From Desulfobacterales bacterium (GTDB taxonomy: Bacteria > Desulfobacterota > Desulfobacteria > Desulfobacterales > Desulfatibacillaceae): a stretch of 45,458 nt of DNA. Every line of letters begins with the position of its first letter. The first letter of the stretch is position 1. This document shows positions 20,225-28,688 of this stretch, piece by piece. The notes under the pieces are model-generated. The model ran no database searches. It had not been told where the DNA came from and worked only from the letters and a program-made list of their open reading frames with translations. The stretch lies in contig JAGVGH010000136.1 of assembly GCA_020057225.1 (NCBI GenBank), forward strand, positions 1-45,458. Reading direction: 5' to 3'. The translations under genes were made by a program, and so were the position numbers.

Positions 20225-21021
20225 GCGGGTTTCTGCCGATGGAAAAAGACGGGGTGAAATTTTTCCGGTTCGCCGCCCTTTCCCGCTTTCCGGGCCTTTC
20301 CCACGCGGTGTTCACCCGCCACGGGGGCGTGAGTCCCGGGGCCTGGGCAAGCCTCAACATCGGACGCAACGTGGGGGACACCTCGGAAAACGTGCGGGAA
20401 AACCGGGAGCGCATGGCCCGGGTTCTGGGCGCCCGGGAACTGGTCTTTATCCGTCAGGTCCACGGCCGCGAAGTTTTCCGGGTCGAAGGGCTGGGGGGCG
20501 GGACGGGCCTTGTGCGGCAAATCGAGGAAGGGGGCGACGCCCTGGTGACCGACACGAAAGGCGCCTTTCTCGCCGTGACCGTTGCGGACTGCCAGCCGGT
20601 TTTGCTGCACGACCCCGGCCGGGGCGTTGTGGCGGCCGCCCACGGCGGGTGGAGGGGAACACTCGCCAATGTGGCGGCGAACACGGTCAGGGCCATGCAG
20701 GGCTGTTACGGCACCCGTCCCGGGGATGTGGTGGCCTGCGTGGGCCCTTCCCTGGGGCCGTGCTGCGGGGAATTCGTGAACTACAAAGACGAGATTCCCG
20801 GAAATTTTTGGAAGTACCGGACCGGGGAACACCACTTTGACTTTTGGGCCATAACCCGGAACCAGCTTCAAGCGGCCGGAGTTCGGGAGGAAAATATCCA
20901 CACCGCGGGGCTGTGTACCAAATGCCGCCAGGACGTGTTCTACTCGTACCGCGGCGGCGGGACAACCGGCCGGTTCGCGGCGGTCATCGGAATCCGGGAG
21001 GACGATGATGGCAAGGACTGA
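20221..21021 (+). CDS. pgeF: PgeF/YfiH-family polyphenol oxidase (laccase-domain purine nucleoside phosphorylase-like)
   Basis: 'HAVFTRHGGVSPGAWASLNIGRNVGD', 'QVHGREVF', 'TVADCQPVLLHDPGRGVVAAAHGGWRGTLANV', 'TAGLCTKCRQDVFYSYRGGGTTGRFAAVIGI'. Confidence 0.92.
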   Translation: MSGFLPMEKDGVKFFRFAALSRFPGLSHAVFTRHGGVSPGAWASLNIGRNVGDTSENVRENRERMARVLGARELVFIRQVHGREVFRVEGLGGGTGLVRQIEEGGDALVTDTKGAFLAVTVADCQPVLLHDPGRGVVAAAHGGWRGTLANVAANTVRAMQGCYGTRPGDVVACVGPSLGPCCGEFVNYKDEIPGNFWKYRTGEHHFDFWAITRNQLQAAGVREENIHTAGLCTKCRQDVFYSYRGGGTTGRFAAVIGIREDDDGKD

Positions 21022-21844
21022 GGCGCGCGCGGAAATTTTGGAAAACACCGAGACCGCGCCGGAGGTGTTCCGGCTCCGCCTTCAAGCGCCTGCAATCGCC
21101 CGGGACGCCGCGCCCGGCCAGTTCGTCATGGTCCGCTGCTCCGAAAGCACCGCGCCGTTGCTGCGCCGTCCGTTTTCCATTCATGATGTGTTTGGTCCTG
21201 ATGTGTTTGGCGAAAACGCGGCGGGGGAAGGCGAATCGGGCATCGTCCTGTTGTACCGGGCAGTGGGGGAGGGCACGCGGCTGTTGTCGGCAAAGCGGGC
21301 CGGAGAGTTTGTGGATGTGCTGGGTCCTCTGGGCCGGGGATTTGGCCCTTTCAAGGAAAACTCCCGGGCGCTTCTCGTGGCGGGCGGCATGGGTGTCGCG
21401 CCCTTTGTGTTTCTTGCCCGGCGCCGGAGCGCCCAGGCCGAGATCACCCTTCTTTTAGGGGCGCGGACCTGGAGGGACGCCTTGTGTCTGGAGGATTTCG
21501 CCGGGATGGGCGTGCCCGCGCGGACAGCGACAGAGGATGGAAGCCTGGGAGCGAAAGGTCTGGTGACAGACCTTTTAGGGGAGGCGTTTAGGACGGGCGC
21601 GCCGGACGTTGTCTGCGCCTGCGGTCCGGCCCCCATGCTCAAGGCTGTGGCCGCGCTCTGCCTGCAGGAGGGGGTGGCCTGCGAGGTCAGCCTCGAGGCG
21701 GCCATGGCCTGCGGCATTGGTGTGTGCCTGGGCTGCGCCGTGGCAAAACGTCCGGACGGGCAAGGCTATTACCATGTGTGCGCTGACGGGCCGGTGATGC
21801 GCGCGGAGGACCTTTACGCCTCCGGGCGCCTCGCCGCTCTGTAG
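21005..21844 (+). CDS. Dihydroorotate dehydrogenase electron-transfer subunit (PyrK)-like FAD/2Fe-2S protein
   Basis: 'APGQFVMVRCSE...PLLRRPFSIHDV', 'LLVAGGMGVAPFVFLA', 'CACGPAPMLKAVA', 'CGIGVCLGCAV...YYHVCADGPV'. Confidence 0.85.
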   Translation: MMARTEARAEILENTETAPEVFRLRLQAPAIARDAAPGQFVMVRCSESTAPLLRRPFSIHDVFGPDVFGENAAGEGESGIVLLYRAVGEGTRLLSAKRAGEFVDVLGPLGRGFGPFKENSRALLVAGGMGVAPFVFLARRRSAQAEITLLLGARTWRDALCLEDFAGMGVPARTATEDGSLGAKGLVTDLLGEAFRTGAPDVVCACGPAPMLKAVAALCLQEGVACEVSLEAAMACGIGVCLGCAVAKRPDGQGYYHVCADGPVMRAEDLYASGRLAAL

Positions 21845-21908
21845 GGGCTGGGCTTGCCCCGCCCTCATGCCATGTCCTTGCGCCGGGCAGGGCAAGCCCA
21901 GCCCCTGC
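21841..21908. repeat. Palindrome GTAGGGGCTGGGCTTGCCC ... GGGCAAGCCCAGCCCCTGC at the pyrK-like stop codon; possibly terminator-like
   Basis: 18/19 inverted-arm match; TAG stop (21842-21844) lies in the left arm. Confidence 0.75.
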
Positions 21909-21937
21909 AGAGGCCGCTCAACCCATTGCCCGAATAG

Positions 21938-22015
21938 ATTCTATGTCCGGATTATCTGCGTTTTTTGCGTAGATAACTTCTATTTATGGTTCGGATGTTG
22001 TCCTGGGGTCAATGT
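21938..22015 (-). repeat. Degenerate partial copy of family A repeat
   Basis: GATTCTATGTCCGGATTATCTGCGTTTTTTGCGTAGATAA...TGTCCTGGGGT matches the reverse complement of the 3' part of copy 1. Confidence 0.6.
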
Positions 22016-22537
22016 AATCAACTTAAGGCTGTCTTGGCCCTGTATTAAAAAGCAGATGGCAAAACCGCCCGGCCAAATGATCAACACCGCGCATATCGAA
22101 CGAACCAACCTTGACAGGAGGTTGCGGGGCGCGCATCTCACCCGAAAGGCTCCGACAGCCGCCAAACCGATGCGCCGGCTGAAAACTAAATTTGCCCTGA
22201 ATCCGTGAGCGAATCGAGTGTCAAAGAGGATTAACTATCTGATTTTAAACAGTTTAAAGAGTATTTTTTGGATTTGAAAAATTCACCCGGAGGGCCATTT
22301 TTCTGAGCTGGTAAAGTGCTTGCTAAACCTTTGCTATCAAGGGGTTTCAGAATCCCTATGCAATGGCGTTCACGGATTCAGGAAGTATTCCGACAAACGC
22401 TCTGACTCCTGGATTCTCCGGCCTCCGCCGGACGGCCGGGCCAAAATGCCGTTGACTCGAACACCGGTAACAGGTACGAGTGAGAACCGGCGCCGCCAGG
22501 GCGGCCGGCTCTTTTCATTTACCGACACAGGTGCCAA

Positions 22538-23029
22538 ATGCCAGTACCGGCCATCGAGGTTCTTGGAGTGTACCGTCTCGCCGTGACGCCCGAACTGGTG
22601 CGGGAGGCGGTCGCCAAACTAGCTCCGCCGGGATGCCCGCCCGGTGAACGCGCGGTCATGGAGGAGCTGGTGGGCGACGAAATGGCGTCCACCGTGCTTT
22701 TCGAGGTCCGAATCGCCCGGACAGGGGGCGCTCCCAACCTTGGGAGCTTCAAACAGCCCGATTACGAGATAGACCCCGAAAAATACCAAGTGGCCTACGA
22801 TCCGGTGTTTCTCTCCCTGGACGGGGAATCCGTCGTGTCCAGGGGGGATGCCCCGCCCCCGGAGGCGGCGGAATACCGGTGCGCGTTCTGGATGCATTTT
22901 TTCCAGCCTGACCTTGCCCTTGAAACAGCCTATGGCAAGGTCTTGGTTCCCAAAGCAAAGGAAATGCCTGAGCGGCTCAGGCTGCTTGTGCCCTACCGCG
23001 TCCAGGCGGGCGCTGTCCAGGCGGGCTGA
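22538..23029 (+). CDS. Hypothetical protein
   Basis: 163-aa ORF between the leader region and flavodiiron gene; no family recognised. Confidence 0.6.
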   Translation: MPVPAIEVLGVYRLAVTPELVREAVAKLAPPGCPPGERAVMEELVGDEMASTVLFEVRIARTGGAPNLGSFKQPDYEIDPEKYQVAYDPVFLSLDGESVVSRGDAPPPEAAEYRCAFWMHFFQPDLALETAYGKVLVPKAKEMPERLRLLVPYRVQAGAVQAG

Positions 23030-23057
23030 ATTCCCCCTTAAAGGAGCAGACAAAACG

Positions 23058-24248
23058 ATGAGACCGGTTGAAATCGCGAAAGACGTGTACTGGGTCGGAG
23101 CCATAGACTGGAATGTGCGCGACTTCCATGGGTATTCCACCTACGAAGGCACCACGTACAACGCCTTTCTCGTGGTGGACGAGAAGGTGGCTCTGGTGGA
23201 CGCCGTCAAGGCGGGGCACGAGGACCAGCTTTTCCAACGCGTGAGCCAAGTGATTGACCCGAAAAAAATAGACCTCGTGGTGAGCAACCATACGGAGATG
23301 GACCATTCCGGGGGCCTGCCCCGGCTGATGCACCGCATTGGCGAGGCCAAGCCGGTGTATTGCTCCAAGATGGGCGAAAAGAACCTCCGCATGCATTACA
23401 GGGGCGGACTCAATCTTCAGCCGGTCCAGGACGGCGGCTCCCTCTCCCTGGGCAAACGGGAGCTTCTCTTCCTCGAAACCCGCATGCTCCACTGGCCGGA
23501 CAGCATGTTCTCCTATCTCAAGGAAGACAAGATTCTTTTCTCCAGCGACGCCTTTGGCCAGCATTACGCAAGCCTGGAGCGCTTCGACGACACCATCCGG
23601 GATGACATCTGGCCCCACGCGCTTAAATATTACGCCAACATTCTGCTTCCGTTCTCCGGCCTTGTTGAAAAGCTCATCGAGAAAGTCGCGGCCTCGGGTC
23701 TTGAATTTTCGATGATCTGCCCGGACCACGGCATCCTGTGGCGGAAAGACCCGCTCTCCATTGTCAATGCCTACGCCAGGTGGGCGGCGCAAAAGCCGGA
23801 GAAAAAGGCATTGGTGATCTATGACACCATGTGGCACAGCACGGAGATGATGGCCGAGGCCATTGTCGAGGGATTGAACGACACCGGTGTTCCGGCCAAG
23901 CCCCTGCATCTCAGGAAATGGCACCGGAGCGACATTGTGACCGAAATGCACGCGGCGGGCGTTATGGCCTTAGGCTCTCCCACGCTCAACAACGGAATTT
24001 TCCCCTCGGTCGCGGATTTCCTCACCTACATCAAGGGACTCAAGCCCAAAAACAAAATCGGCGCGGCCTTTGGCTCCTACGGATGGAGCGGCGAGGCGCC
24101 CAAAATCCTGCACCAGGAACTCTCCGGGATGGGCTTTGAAATGGTGGATCCTCTGCGGGTGCAGTATGTGCCGGACGGAAACGCCATGGAGGATGCCTAC
24201 ACCCTGGGGGTTCGGCTGGCGAAAAGCTGCCTGGAGAAACTTGCGTGA
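23058..24248 (+). CDS. FprA-type flavodiiron protein (rubredoxin:oxygen / NO oxidoreductase family)
   Basis: 'HTEMDHSGGLP', 'MLHWPDSMFSYL...LFSSDAFGQHYAS', 'PDHGILWR', flavodoxin loop 'VIYDTMWHSTEMMAEAI'; upstream AAGGAG RBS. Confidence 0.93.
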   Translation: MRPVEIAKDVYWVGAIDWNVRDFHGYSTYEGTTYNAFLVVDEKVALVDAVKAGHEDQLFQRVSQVIDPKKIDLVVSNHTEMDHSGGLPRLMHRIGEAKPVYCSKMGEKNLRMHYRGGLNLQPVQDGGSLSLGKRELLFLETRMLHWPDSMFSYLKEDKILFSSDAFGQHYASLERFDDTIRDDIWPHALKYYANILLPFSGLVEKLIEKVAASGLEFSMICPDHGILWRKDPLSIVNAYARWAAQKPEKKALVIYDTMWHSTEMMAEAIVEGLNDTGVPAKPLHLRKWHRSDIVTEMHAAGVMALGSPTLNNGIFPSVADFLTYIKGLKPKNKIGAAFGSYGWSGEAPKILHQELSGMGFEMVDPLRVQYVPDGNAMEDAYTLGVRLAKSCLEKLA

Positions 24249-24439
24249 GAAGGCCGGTTTTGGACCATGCGGAATGCACGGGGTGCGACGGCTGCCTTGC
24301 CGTGTGCCCGGAGGTGTTTTCACGCAACGCCGACACCGGATTGATCGAGGTGGCGGATTTGGAGGCGTATCCGGAGGCGTGCGTGGACGAGGCGGTGAAG
24401 CTCTGCCCGTGCCGGTGCATTGCGTGGGAAGGGGAATGA
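24245..24439 (+). CDS. Small single-[4Fe-4S]-type ferredoxin
   Basis: 'AECTGCDGCLAVCPEVF...EAVKLCPCRCIAW'; GTG start overlapping the flavodiiron stop. Confidence 0.88.
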   Translation: MRRPVLDHAECTGCDGCLAVCPEVFSRNADTGLIEVADLEAYPEACVDEAVKLCPCRCIAWEGE

Positions 24440-24518
24440 CGCCTGCACCGGCTTGGCGGAAGAACGCTGTAAAAGGAGGTTTTTTTCGTTGATTCGAAGC
24501 CGCGCGGCCGCTTATGAA

Positions 24519-24556
24519 AAAAGGCCCTGTTTTCCATTGAGAAAACAGGGCCTTTT
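24519..24556. terminator. Bidirectional intrinsic terminator between convergent genes
   Basis: Perfect 16-bp stem AAAAGGCCCTGTTTTC-(6 nt)-GAAAACAGGGCCTTTT. Confidence 0.9.
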
Positions 24557-24564
24557 CCATAAAG

Positions 24565-24760
24565 CCGGAGAATACAGAATTTAGGAGTCAGGAGTTAAAC
24601 AAAAAATTCTGTTTTTGCCGTGTTTTTTTGTTATAAAATGGGCCTTTATCCTTATAGCAGCCGCGGTGCGGCAAGGCTTTTAGTCTAGCCTGGGGTTTCA
24701 ACCCCAGGACCATGGCATAGACATTATCTACGCAAACACGGATAATCCGGACATCGAATC
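24565..24760 (+). repeat. Dispersed repeat family A, copy 2
   Basis: See copy 1; same blocks in the same order. Confidence 0.85.
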
Positions 24761-24767
24761 TAAACCC

Positions 24768-26165
24768 CTACCACCCCAGGCTCAAGTATTTATGCATGCT
24801 CGTGGCCGCCCTGCGGCCCGCGCCCATGGCCTCGATGACAGTGGCCATTCCTGTCACGATGTCGCCGCCCGCCCATACCCCGCGCATGGTCGTCTTGCCT
24901 GTCTCCGGCTCCGCGATGATGTAGCCGCGCTTGTTGAGCGTAAGCCCGGGCGTGCTGCCTGTCAAAAGCGGGTTCGCCCCGGCCCCCACCGCGATCACCG
25001 CGAGATCGCAGGGCATCTGGAACTTCGAATCCGGAATGGCGACCGGCCGCCTGCGGCCCGAGTCGTCCGGCTCCCCAAGCTCCATGCGAACGCATTCCAT
25101 GCCCGTGAGCCAGCCCTTCTCATTGCCTAAAAAACGCACGGGATTGTTCAGAAGCTTGAGCTCGATACCCTCTTCCTCGGCATGGTGGATTTCCTCGGCC
25201 CGGGCAGGCATCTCCTCCCTGGAGCGCCGGTAAACAATGGTGACCGTATCCGCGCCCAGCCGCATGGCCGTGCGCGCGCTGTCCATGGCAACATTGCCCG
25301 CTCCCACCACCACCACGTTTTTCCCCCGGACAATGGGCGTGTCGTACTCGGGGAAAAGGTACGCCTTCATGAGGTTGCTCCGGGTAAGGTACTCGTTGGC
25401 CGAATACACGCCAATGAGGTTTTCCCCCGGCACCCCCAAAAAGTTGGGAAGCCCCGCGCCCACCGCCACAAACAGGGCGTCATACCCTTCGGCAAACAGC
25501 TCCTCCAGGCTCACGAGCTTTCCCACCACCGTGTTGCACTCGAACTTCACGCCCAGGCGTTCGAGATAGTTGATTTCAGCAAAGAGGATCTCCTTGGGCA
25601 GACGGAATTCCGGAATGCCGTACAGGAGCACGCCGCCGGGCTTGTGGAAGGCCTCGAACACCGTGACCTCATGGCCCAGAAGAATGAGGTCGCCCGCCAC
25701 CGTAAGGCCGGCAGGCCCGGAGCCGACGACTCCCACGCGCCTGCCTGTGGGGGCGGCTTTTTGCGGAAGTTTGACGGCGCCTGTGCTCCGCTCCCAGTCC
25801 GCCAAAAAGCGCTCCAGGCGGCCGATGGCAACGGGTTCGTCCTTTTTACCGATAATGCACTGGGCTTCGCACTGGGACTCCTGGGGACAGACGCGCCCGC
25901 AGACGGCGGGAAGCGCGTTGGTCTCCTTGAGCTTGGCGATGCCGGCCGCAAAGTTGTTCTCGGCGATCTGCTTGATGAATCCGGGGATGTCAATGCCCAC
26001 CGGACAGCCCTTGCGGCATCCGGGGACCTTGCACTGGATGCACCGGGAGGCTTCCAGTTTTGCAAGCTCCGGGGTGTAGCCCAGAGGCACTTCCTTGAAA
26101 TTCCTCCTGCGCTCCGAGGCCGCCTGCTCGGGCATTTTCTGCCGGGGGACAGATTCCTTGGCCAT
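24768..26165 (-). CDS. NADPH-dependent glutamate synthase small-subunit-like protein (GltD/SudA/NfnB type)
   Basis: 'SRCIQCKVPGCRKGCPVGIDIPGFIKQIAENNF', 'CGRVCPQESQCEAQCIIGKKDEPVAIGRLERF', 'VGVVGSGPAGLTVAGDLILLGHEVTVFEA'. Confidence 0.92.
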   Translation of the reverse strand: MAKESVPRQKMPEQAASERRRNFKEVPLGYTPELAKLEASRCIQCKVPGCRKGCPVGIDIPGFIKQIAENNFAAGIAKLKETNALPAVCGRVCPQESQCEAQCIIGKKDEPVAIGRLERFLADWERSTGAVKLPQKAAPTGRRVGVVGSGPAGLTVAGDLILLGHEVTVFEAFHKPGGVLLYGIPEFRLPKEILFAEINYLERLGVKFECNTVVGKLVSLEELFAEGYDALFVAVGAGLPNFLGVPGENLIGVYSANEYLTRSNLMKAYLFPEYDTPIVRGKNVVVVGAGNVAMDSARTAMRLGADTVTIVYRRSREEMPARAEEIHHAEEEGIELKLLNNPVRFLGNEKGWLTGMECVRMELGEPDDSGRRRPVAIPDSKFQMPCDLAVIAVGAGANPLLTGSTPGLTLNKRGYIIAEPETGKTTMRGVWAGGDIVTGMATVIEAMGAGRRAATSMHKYLSLGW

Positions 26166-26214
26166 GTCCGCGTCACTCCCTCTATGTCAGGCCCTGTTGG
26201 CCGGTTTTAAGGCG

Positions 26215-27063
26215 TCAGCCTTGCGCTTTGCACGCGCACTCGCCCTTGTAGCGCTCCATGGACTCTTTCTCATGGGTCATGTACCCTGCAAGCCTTTTGG
26301 AAAGCTCGTCAAAGTCCACGAGATGGCCGTCGAACTCCGGGCCGTCCACGCAGGCGAAGCGGGTCTGGTTGCCCACAGTCACCCTGCAGCAGCCGCACAT
26401 GCCGGTTCCGTCCACCATGATGGCGTTCAGGCTGACCAGGGTCTTTATCCCGTGTTCCCTGGTGAGCCTGCACACCGCCTTCATCATGGGAACCGGGCCG
26501 ATTCCCACCACAAGGTTTACGGTTTCCCGGGTGAGCACCTGGAGGAGCAGGTCCGTGCCAAAGCCGTGGTAGCCGCAGGAGCCGTCGTCGGTGCAGATCA
26601 TGCACTCGTTGCTTGCGGCCTCCATGGCGTCCTCGAGGATGAGAAGATCCTCGCAGCGGGCGCCGCAGATGGCGATGGTTTTGTTTCCGGCCTGTTTGAA
26701 GGCCCTGGTGATGGGATGGAGCACGGCGATGCCGGTGCCGCCTCCCACACAGACCACGGTGCCGACTTTTCCGATGTGGGCGGGTTTGCCCAGGGGGCCC
26801 GCGATGTCGAGAATGCTATCGCCCACTTCCATGTTTTTGAGCATGGCCGTTGTTTTGCCCACGACCTGGTAAATAAGGGTGATGGTGCCCTTTTCAGGGT
26901 CGCTGTCCGCCATGGTAAGGGGAATGCGCTCGCCGGTCTCGTTTGCGCGGAGCATGACGAACTGGCCGGGTTTGGCTTTGGCGGCTATCCGGGGGGCCTG
27001 GATGACGTTTTCGACCACGGTGCCCTGGGCGAGCTCCCGTTTTTTGAGAATCGTGTAAGGCAT
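26215..27063 (-). CDS. FAD/NAD-binding, [2Fe-2S] oxidoreductase subunit (SudB/NfnA type)
   Basis: 'KPGQFVMLRANETGERIPLTMAD', 'VVCVGGGTGIAVLHPI', 'GIGPVPMMKAVCRLT', 'DGTGMCGCCRVTVGNQTRFACVDGPEFDGHLVDFDEL'. Confidence 0.92.
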   Translation of the reverse strand: MPYTILKKRELAQGTVVENVIQAPRIAAKAKPGQFVMLRANETGERIPLTMADSDPEKGTITLIYQVVGKTTAMLKNMEVGDSILDIAGPLGKPAHIGKVGTVVCVGGGTGIAVLHPITRAFKQAGNKTIAICGARCEDLLILEDAMEAASNECMICTDDGSCGYHGFGTDLLLQVLTRETVNLVVGIGPVPMMKAVCRLTREHGIKTLVSLNAIMVDGTGMCGCCRVTVGNQTRFACVDGPEFDGHLVDFDELSKRLAGYMTHEKESMERYKGECACKAQG

Positions 27064-27349
27064 CGTGTGTGTCCTCCTTGGGCGCGCGCGCCCTTGCGGG
27101 AGCGCGCCTGGCGCGGCATTCGTAATGCGGCCAGTATAGTCTGGTCCGGGCGCGCGGGCAAGTGTAAAAATGGGGATTGCGCGCCATGGTCCGGGCGGCG
27201 GGGCAAGGGCGTGTGGAGTTGTGGAAGGGGAGGGCTGCGGCAGAAAGCCGCGTGTGGGCAGGAGGAACTTCCGGGCTGGACAGTTATGCGTGTTCCCCGG
27301 GCCACGCCTCCTGGAATCCGTGGTTTTAAGGAGAAGAGAGGGCTTCCCT

Positions 27350-28084
27350 TCATCCCTGAAGGGTGGTCAGCGTCCGCGCCTGCCTGGGCCACTCGTCGTA
27401 GGTTTTTCCGTCCAGGTTCCAGCCCGCTTTTTTCTTGTTCACGCCGCCCCACTGTTTGAAGAAAAAGGGAACGCCCGCCTCCCCGCATTGTTTCCGGATA
27501 TCCAGGATCCAAGGCTCTTCCATGGGGCGCGCCCCGGGCCCGGACTCTCCGCCGACGATTACCCAGTGGATTCCGGAGAGGTCAAGTTCTCGAACAGGGC
27601 CAAGAAGAGGCTCCATGGACAGAAAGCGGACTTTGGCGGGAACATTTTTAAGGTGACGGGCTCGGAAAACGTAATCCGCGCGCTCAATGGTCACGCCCAT
27701 CCACACATTGGAGGGCCAGACGAGTTTGGAGGCAAAATTTTCCATCCGTTCGGAGCGTTTGGTGAGCACCTGGAATATATGCCATTTGGCCTTGCGCATG
27801 ACATTGAAAATGTCCAGGATAAACGAGTCCGGGACATTCTTGTGGAACAGGTCGCTCATGGAGTTGACGAACACCATTTGCGGTTTTTTCCATGTGAGGG
27901 GGGTTTCAAGGCTTTCGGGGTGAAGGGCAATATTAAAGCCGGTGGAGTAATGCGGCTGACCCATGGCCTGGAGGCGGCGGGCCATTCTTTCCGCGTAGCA
28001 GTTCAGGCATCCGGCGCTGATTTTGTCGCACCCGGTCACCGGATTCCAGGTGGCTTCGGTCCATTCGATTTTAGAGGCTGCCAT
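27350..28084 (-). CDS. DUF5131 (phage Gp37/Gp68-like) family protein
   Basis: 'IEWTEATWNPVTGCDKISAGCLNCYAERMARRLQAMGQPHY', 'VFVNSMSDLFHKNVPDSFI', 'FQVLTKRSERM', 'WVIVGGESGPGARPMEEPWILDIRKQC'. Confidence 0.88.
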   Translation of the reverse strand: MAASKIEWTEATWNPVTGCDKISAGCLNCYAERMARRLQAMGQPHYSTGFNIALHPESLETPLTWKKPQMVFVNSMSDLFHKNVPDSFILDIFNVMRKAKWHIFQVLTKRSERMENFASKLVWPSNVWMGVTIERADYVFRARHLKNVPAKVRFLSMEPLLGPVRELDLSGIHWVIVGGESGPGARPMEEPWILDIRKQCGEAGVPFFFKQWGGVNKKKAGWNLDGKTYDEWPRQARTLTTLQG

Positions 28085-28154
28085 GCTTTATCGCCTTTAG
28101 TATGGCATACCGGTAAAGAAAAATTCCGGGCAGGATCGCCGATGGAATCCAAAG

Positions 28155-28688
28155 TCAAAACGGGGAAAAAGCCGCCACCCCGCGGCTCACCGGCCATTTG
28201 GGAAAGTTCGCATTCCAGTTGGCCACGTTGACCACTTGGCAACTGGTGACGATGCCCTGCTTCCATCGTTTGGACGCCAACCCAACAGGCAATTCCTTCA
28301 CCAGAGCCTTTCGCATGACCGTATTCAAGGCGTTGTCGAAAGTCAGCAGGCATATATAGTGGATCGGCTTATCAACTTTTTGTTCCGCATGGCGAAAAAG
28401 ATAGGAGTCCCGATATTTATATTTAAGATAATTTTTAAGCCATTTAAATCTGGTTTGTTTTTCATCGCCTTCCTGATCGGTGGTCATATCTTCCATTTCA
28501 TATAAAAAAGGGTCATTAAAATCCTTCATTTCAACAAAGATATAAGCATCAGGCAATTCGACAATTATGTCAACAGCCTTCATAGGCTGGCCATGGTATG
28601 TAGGCTTTGATTTGTCCTTTTCATCAAAAACAAAAGCATCAAGCGCATCAGTGAAATTAAAAGAAAACCCGTCAGCATCAACCTTCAT
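28155..28688 (-). CDS. Uncharacterised protein with possible PD-(D/E)XK nuclease-like core
   Basis: 177-aa ORF; 'KAVDIIVELPDAYIFVEMKDF' fits D-(X)n-ExK; ATGA overlap with the upstream ATPase. Confidence 0.65.
   Translation of the reverse strand: MKVDADGFSFNFTDALDAFVFDEKDKSKPTYHGQPMKAVDIIVELPDAYIFVEMKDFNDPFLYEMEDMTTDQEGDEKQTRFKWLKNYLKYKYRDSYLFRHAEQKVDKPIHYICLLTFDNALNTVMRKALVKELPVGLASKRWKQGIVTSCQVVNVANWNANFPKWPVSRGVAAFSPF

Noticed and set aside
18556-21048. 830-aa antisense ORF
   Set aside because: Lies wholly opposite four well-supported coding genes; its composition fits a shadow frame of high-GC coding DNA
22300-22375. tRNA-like segment (GAGCTGGTAAAGTGCT ... GGGGTTTCAGAATCCC)
   Set aside because: D-arm- and T-arm-like strings occur, but there is no acceptor stem, no 7-nt anticodon loop and the T-loop has the wrong size
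24792-28231. Long + strand ORFs (25182-26210, 26095-27459, 27170-28231)
   Set aside because: Antisense to NfnAB-type and DUF5131 genes with clear motifs; no recognisable domains of their own
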